Positions 5,941-8,526 of a DNA stretch of 8,526 nucleotides are shown one piece after another. How positions within the stretch are numbered: the stretch's first letter is position 1; every line of letters starts with the position of its first letter. The DNA lies in NCBI GenBank assembly GCA_002336845.1, contig DDEX01000017.1:1-8526 (forward strand). Reading direction: 5' to 3'. The notes below the pieces were generated by a model. It did not search any database, was not told the origin of the DNA, and was given only the letters and a program-made list of their open reading frames with translations. Source of the DNA: Rhodobacteraceae bacterium UBA1943 (lineage in GTDB: Bacteria > Pseudomonadota > Alphaproteobacteria > Rhodobacterales > Rhodobacteraceae). A program made the position numbers and the translations under genes.

Positions 5941-6830
5941 GCGGTTTTTTCGGCCAGTTTTACCAGCATCCACAACGCGGTGTTGACTGGCGTGGCAAGG
6001 CCGTGGCGTGCGGCGCGGCGATGGACCTCTCCGTTCAGAAAGTCGATCTCGGTCGGTTTGGCGTGCATCATGTCCTGCGCCGTCGATGAGAATTGGCCTG
6101 GCATCTGGGTGGCGATGGCCTGGGCCATTTCCACGAGGTTTGACGGCAGGGCGATGCCCTCTGCCCGTGCCACGGCGCTGCATTCGGCAAGGAGCGTGCG
6201 GATCGTGTCCCAGGCGCCGGGCTGGGCGACGATGATGCCATAGGGTTGGCGTGTCAGGGCGGAAAGCGCATTGAAGGCGCAGTTGATGGCAAATTTGGTC
6301 CAGAGCGCGCTGGCGGCGTCGGGTGAGACCTGTGCGTCGATTCCGGCGGCGCGGAAGCGGGCAGCGGCGGGCTCGGCACCCGGTCCGGGGGCGAAGACCA
6401 GTTCGCCACGGCCATGGTGGCGGACGTGGCCGGGGGCAGCGATGTCGGTGGCGACATAGACGACGACGGGGATCACCGGGCGCCTAAGGATAGCGGAAAT
6501 CGTCTCACTATTCGAGATACCGTTCTGCATACTGAGAATCGTGGCATCTGCGGCAAGGTGGGGCGCTATCTGGCGGGCAGCTTCGGCGCTGTCGCCGGAT
6601 TTCACCGCGATGATGACGATATCGGCCCCTGCAACACCTGCGGGCGCATCGGTGGCTGTCAGCGGAACCGAGACGGTCTGCCCGCCTTTTTCCAGCAACA
6701 GCCCTTGCCGCGCCACGGCATCGACAAGTGCGGGGCGGCCGATCAGGGTGACCTGCTCCCCCGCCTGCGCCAGCAGCGCCCCGTAATAGCAGCCCACGGC
6801 CCCGGCCCCCATCACTGCAATTCTGGTCAT
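5937..6830 (-). CDS. panE: Ketopantoate reductase family protein (2-dehydropantoate 2-reductase)
   Basis: A 297-residue NADP-dependent dehydrogenase of the PanE/ApbA family, which reduces 2-dehydropantoate to pantoate for pantothenate and CoA synthesis. The N-terminal Rossmann fold starts at once with MTRIAVMGAGAVGCYYG (GxGAxGxxxG, 8-17). Family positions line up by eye: Lys77 in IIAVKSGDS, Asn103 in MQNGISN, the catalytic-type Lys179 in LWTKFAINCAFNALSAL, and Glu261 in KPTEIDFLNGEV; SSTAQDM (248-254) is also typical. The start ATG (6828-6830) has GGAG 6 bases upstream. It follows the UPF0173 hydrolase gene by 54 bases on the same strand, so the pair may be cotranscribed. No other pantothenate gene is present here. 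Family membership is firm; the substrate could be another 2-oxo acid, because genomes often carry several paralogues. Confidence 0.87.
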   Translation of the reverse strand: MTRIAVMGAGAVGCYYGALLAQAGEQVTLIGRPALVDAVARQGLLLEKGGQTVSVPLTATDAPAGVAGADIVIIAVKSGDSAEAARQIAPHLAADATILSMQNGISNSETISAILRRPVIPVVVYVATDIAAPGHVRHHGRGELVFAPGPGAEPAAARFRAAGIDAQVSPDAASALWTKFAINCAFNALSALTRQPYGIIVAQPGAWDTIRTLLAECSAVARAEGIALPSNLVEMAQAIATQMPGQFSSTAQDMMHAKPTEIDFLNGEVHRRAARHGLATPVNTALWMLVKLAEKTA

Positions 6831-6884
6831 CGTCGTCTCCGTATCTGGTGGGAAAGGCAGGGGGCAGGCGGACTGGGCCGGGTG

Positions 6885-7580
6885 TCAGAGGGCGATCGGG
6901 TCCAGCACCTGGGGTTCGATCACCTCGATCCCAGGCGGCAGGCCGGCGCGCAGGGCATCGGCGTTTTGCGCCAGCAGCGGGAAGGTGCGGTAATGGCAGG
7001 GGATCACGGTACGGAACTGGAAATACTTGCGCGCGGCAAAGGCGGCGCGGTCCATATCCATCGTGTAATGCCCGCCGCAGGACAGGATGCCGACGTCGGG
7101 CTTGTGATACTCTGCCATCCAGCCCATGTCGGCCATGATATCGGTATCGCCCGAGACATAGGTTACATGGCCTTCGCCCGCGATCATGAAGCCTGCGGCC
7201 GAGCCTGCGGGCAGCAGGGGCCCGCCGCCAAAGTCGATGCTGGCGGAATGGGTGGCGTTCACCATCGTCACCTTGGCGCCGCCGCAGTCGATCGTGCCGC
7301 CCTTGCCAAAGCCGATGGTTGCGGTGCCCATGCCGTTCAGCCATTCGGACAGTTCATGGATGCAGGCCACCGGCGCGCCGGTTTCCTTGGCGATGCTGAC
7401 CGCCTCGGCGGCATGATCGCCGTGACCATGCGTCAGCAGGATATGGGTCGCGCCCGTCAGGGCCTCGGTGCGCCGATCCGCCGGGAACATGGGGTTGCCG
7501 GTAAGCCACGGATCGATCAGCAGCACCGCCTGTTCGATTTCGAGGCGAAAGCCGGAATGGCCAAGCCAGATGATCTTCAT
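6885..7580 (-). CDS. UPF0173 family metal-dependent hydrolase (metallo-beta-lactamase fold)
   Basis: A 231-residue cytoplasmic protein close in length to UPF0173 members such as B. subtilis YtkL. It starts MKIIWLGHSGFRLE and carries IDPWLTGNP (22-30), the metal motif THGHGDHAAE with His51, His53, Asp55 and His56, further ligand candidates in NATHSAS, the SGDTD block, and a late His in VIPCHYRTFP. These give a full two-metal site, so an active hydrolase is expected, but the substrate of this family is not established. The start is the ATG at 7578-7580 with GGAA about 7 bases upstream. The frame stays open for another 173 codons upstream, but that part overlaps gatC in reverse, has no family resemblance, and is not believed. 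It is divergent from gatC; the reductase gene lies downstream. Confidence 0.92.
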   Translation of the reverse strand: MKIIWLGHSGFRLEIEQAVLLIDPWLTGNPMFPADRRTEALTGATHILLTHGHGDHAAEAVSIAKETGAPVACIHELSEWLNGMGTATIGFGKGGTIDCGGAKVTMVNATHSASIDFGGGPLLPAGSAAGFMIAGEGHVTYVSGDTDIMADMGWMAEYHKPDVGILSCGGHYTMDMDRAAFAARKYFQFRTVIPCHYRTFPLLAQNADALRAGLPPGIEVIEPQVLDPIAL

Positions 7581-7781
7581 CGGGTGTTCCTTCTGGTTGT
7601 GTCGGTGACAAGTTACGGCATCAGCGCGCCACGGCCAGACGGTTTGATGACGGTCAGGGGTGCTTCGGCGCAGGTCTGCCTGTGCGCAAATGTTGCAAAC
7701 CGCAGTGTCGGGGGCGCCCAATACCTTGCAGGGCAGGGGACGCGCGGCTAAACGGGGCCGAACGACAAACAAGGTGATCCC
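7581..7781. other. Divergent intergenic region between the UPF0173 hydrolase gene and gatC
   Basis: It must carry promoters for both directions. On the plus strand I can draw TTGCAG (7726-7731), a 17-base spacer and TAAACG (7749-7754), but each box matches only 3 of 6. On the minus strand a TTGTCA lies close to the hydrolase start with no convincing -10. TTGCAAA at 7693 is another loose -35 candidate. No small gene, strong hairpin or riboswitch-like structure is apparent. Confidence 0.45.
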
Positions 7782-8069
7782 ATGTCCATCGACATTGATA
7801 CCGCGCGGAAGGTGGCGAAGCTTGCCCGCATCCGGGTGGAGGAAGACCGTCTGCCCGATCTGGCGCGCGAGCTTTCGGGCATTCTGGGCTTCATGGAACA
7901 GTTGAACGAAGTGAATGTGGACGGGGTGGAGCCGATGGTTTCCGTCACACCGATGCGGCTGAAGCGCCGGGCCGATGTGGTGACGGACGGCAATATTCAG
8001 GCGCAGATTCTGAAGAACGCGCCCGATGCGCGCGAGGGGTTCTTTGCCGTGCCGAAGGTGGTGGAATGA
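7782..8069 (+). CDS. gatC: Asp-tRNA(Asn)/Glu-tRNA(Gln) amidotransferase subunit C
   Basis: A 95-residue GatC, full length for the family. This small subunit wraps around GatA and stabilises the GatCAB complex, which amidates Glu-tRNA(Gln) and/or Asp-tRNA(Asn) using glutamine-derived ammonia. Visible family features are the N-terminal helix IDTARKVAKLARIRVEED (4-21), LARELSGILGFMEQLNEVNVDGVEPM (cited for pattern only; residues 27-52 approximately) and the C-terminal NAPDAREGFFAVPKVVE, with EGFFAVPKV highly typical. The ATG at 7782 has AAGGTG about 7 bases upstream. Its stop overlaps the gatA start (ATGA), so the two are translationally coupled. Confidence 0.96.
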   Translation: MSIDIDTARKVAKLARIRVEEDRLPDLARELSGILGFMEQLNEVNVDGVEPMVSVTPMRLKRRADVVTDGNIQAQILKNAPDAREGFFAVPKVVE

Positions 8070-8526
8070 GCGCGAATACTTGGACGATTGCAGCGGCACG
8101 CGAGGCGTTGCGCAAGGGCGAGATTTCGGCCGTTAACCTGACGATGAGCTGCCTGACGGCGATTGACGCTGCCGACGGGCTGAACGCCTTTGTTCACAAG
8201 ACCCCCGACATCGCGCTGGATCAGGCGCGGGCGGCGGATGCGCGGATCAAGGCGGGCGATGCGCCGTCGATGTGCGGGATTCCCCTGGGCATCAAGGATC
8301 TGTTCGCCACCAAGGGCGTGCCGACCCAAGCCGCCTCGAACATCCTGCGCGGGTTCAAGCCCGAGTATGAATCGACCGTCACGACCAAACTGTTCGGCGA
8401 TGGCGCGGTGATGCTGGGCAAGCTGAACATGGACGAATTCGCCATGGGCAGTTCCAACGAAAGTGCCTGTTATGGTCCGGTGGTCAGCCCCTGGCGGCGT
8501 GGCAATGATACGGCGGCGCTGACGCC
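8066..8526 (+). CDS. gatA: Asp-tRNA(Asn)/Glu-tRNA(Gln) amidotransferase subunit A, 5' part
   Basis: The first 153 residues of GatA; the gene runs off the right edge. GatA is the glutaminase subunit of GatCAB and belongs to the amidase-signature family with a Ser-cisSer-Lys triad. The catalytic Lys is seen as Lys77 in CGIPLGIKDLFATKG, followed by QAASNILRGF, STVTTKLFGDGAVMLGKLNMDEFAMGSSNESACYGPV and SPWRRGND (quoted in parts). The Ser-rich signature with the two catalytic serines should lie just beyond the window. The start ATG (8066-8068) overlaps the gatC stop by 4 bases. No internal stop or frameshift is visible. Confidence 0.95.
   Translation, partial: MSANTWTIAAAREALRKGEISAVNLTMSCLTAIDAADGLNAFVHKTPDIALDQARAADARIKAGDAPSMCGIPLGIKDLFATKGVPTQAASNILRGFKPEYESTVTTKLFGDGAVMLGKLNMDEFAMGSSNESACYGPVVSPWRRGNDTAALT

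Noticed and set aside
6414..7751. A 445-codon plus-strand open frame spanning two genes
   Set aside because: It runs antisense across both the PanE-family reductase and the UPF0173 hydrolase gene, and its composition is that of a shadow frame.
7726..7754. gatC promoter TTGCAG/TAAACG
   Set aside because: The spacing is right, but each box matches only 3 of 6 positions, which is expected by chance in a gap of this size.
7581..8099. N-terminal extension of the UPF0173 hydrolase frame
   Set aside because: The extra 173 residues overlap gatC in reverse, and the family N-terminus (MKIIWLGHSGF) begins at 7580 with a ribosome site.

Overview
The window looks like an alphaproteobacterial chromosome, most likely Rhodobacteraceae (Rhodobacter/Paracoccus/Roseobacter relatives). 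The grounds are very high GC with strong third-position GC bias, protein sequences of the type typical of that family (DUF2927 lipoprotein, TadA, GatC), and a GC-rich hairpin followed by a GAGGATATTTGAGCCAAG tail that I recall as a common intergenic element there. Nearly all the DNA is coding. Both edges cut genes: an SPFH protein on the left and gatA on the right. I see no tRNA, rRNA, CRISPR array, insertion sequence or phage gene.

Region 1 (about 1-4225, minus strand) is a tight five-gene operon read right to left. It encodes a 27-residue single-pass membrane microprotein (4079-4162), an XpaC-family four-helix membrane protein (3207-4079), a TelA/toxic-anion-resistance coiled-coil protein (1995-3185), a DUF2927 lipoprotein with an HEEIAQ metallopeptidase-like motif (1052-1987), and an SPFH protein with a Met/Gly-rich hinge and a C-terminal GYF_2-type domain (1-1025, running off the edge). 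Gaps are 26 bases or less, the first two genes overlap stop-to-start, and a plausible sigma-70 promoter lies just upstream of the microprotein. XpaC with TelA, and separately SPFH/YdjI-type proteins, are known in envelope-stress loci of Firmicutes. Here they sit together with a lipoprotein and a microprotein, so this is the best candidate in the window for a poorly described system, probably a membrane or envelope maintenance complex.

Region 2 (4297-6830) is housekeeping: rluB-type 23S rRNA pseudouridine synthase (minus, with a long basic tail), tadA tRNA adenosine deaminase (plus), and a PanE/ApbA-family reductase (minus). rluB and tadA diverge from a 75-base gap holding the hairpin element, whose tail appears to supply the tadA start codon. 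tadA and the reductase gene converge, with their stop codons overlapping.

Region 3 (6885-8526): a UPF0173 metallo-beta-lactamase-fold hydrolase (minus, probably cotranscribed with the reductase) is divergent from gatC-gatA (plus). GatC and GatA are subunits of the amidotransferase that makes Gln-tRNA(Gln) and/or Asn-tRNA(Asn) from misacylated precursors. The 201-base gap 7581-7781 must hold promoters for both directions, but I could not pick convincing boxes.
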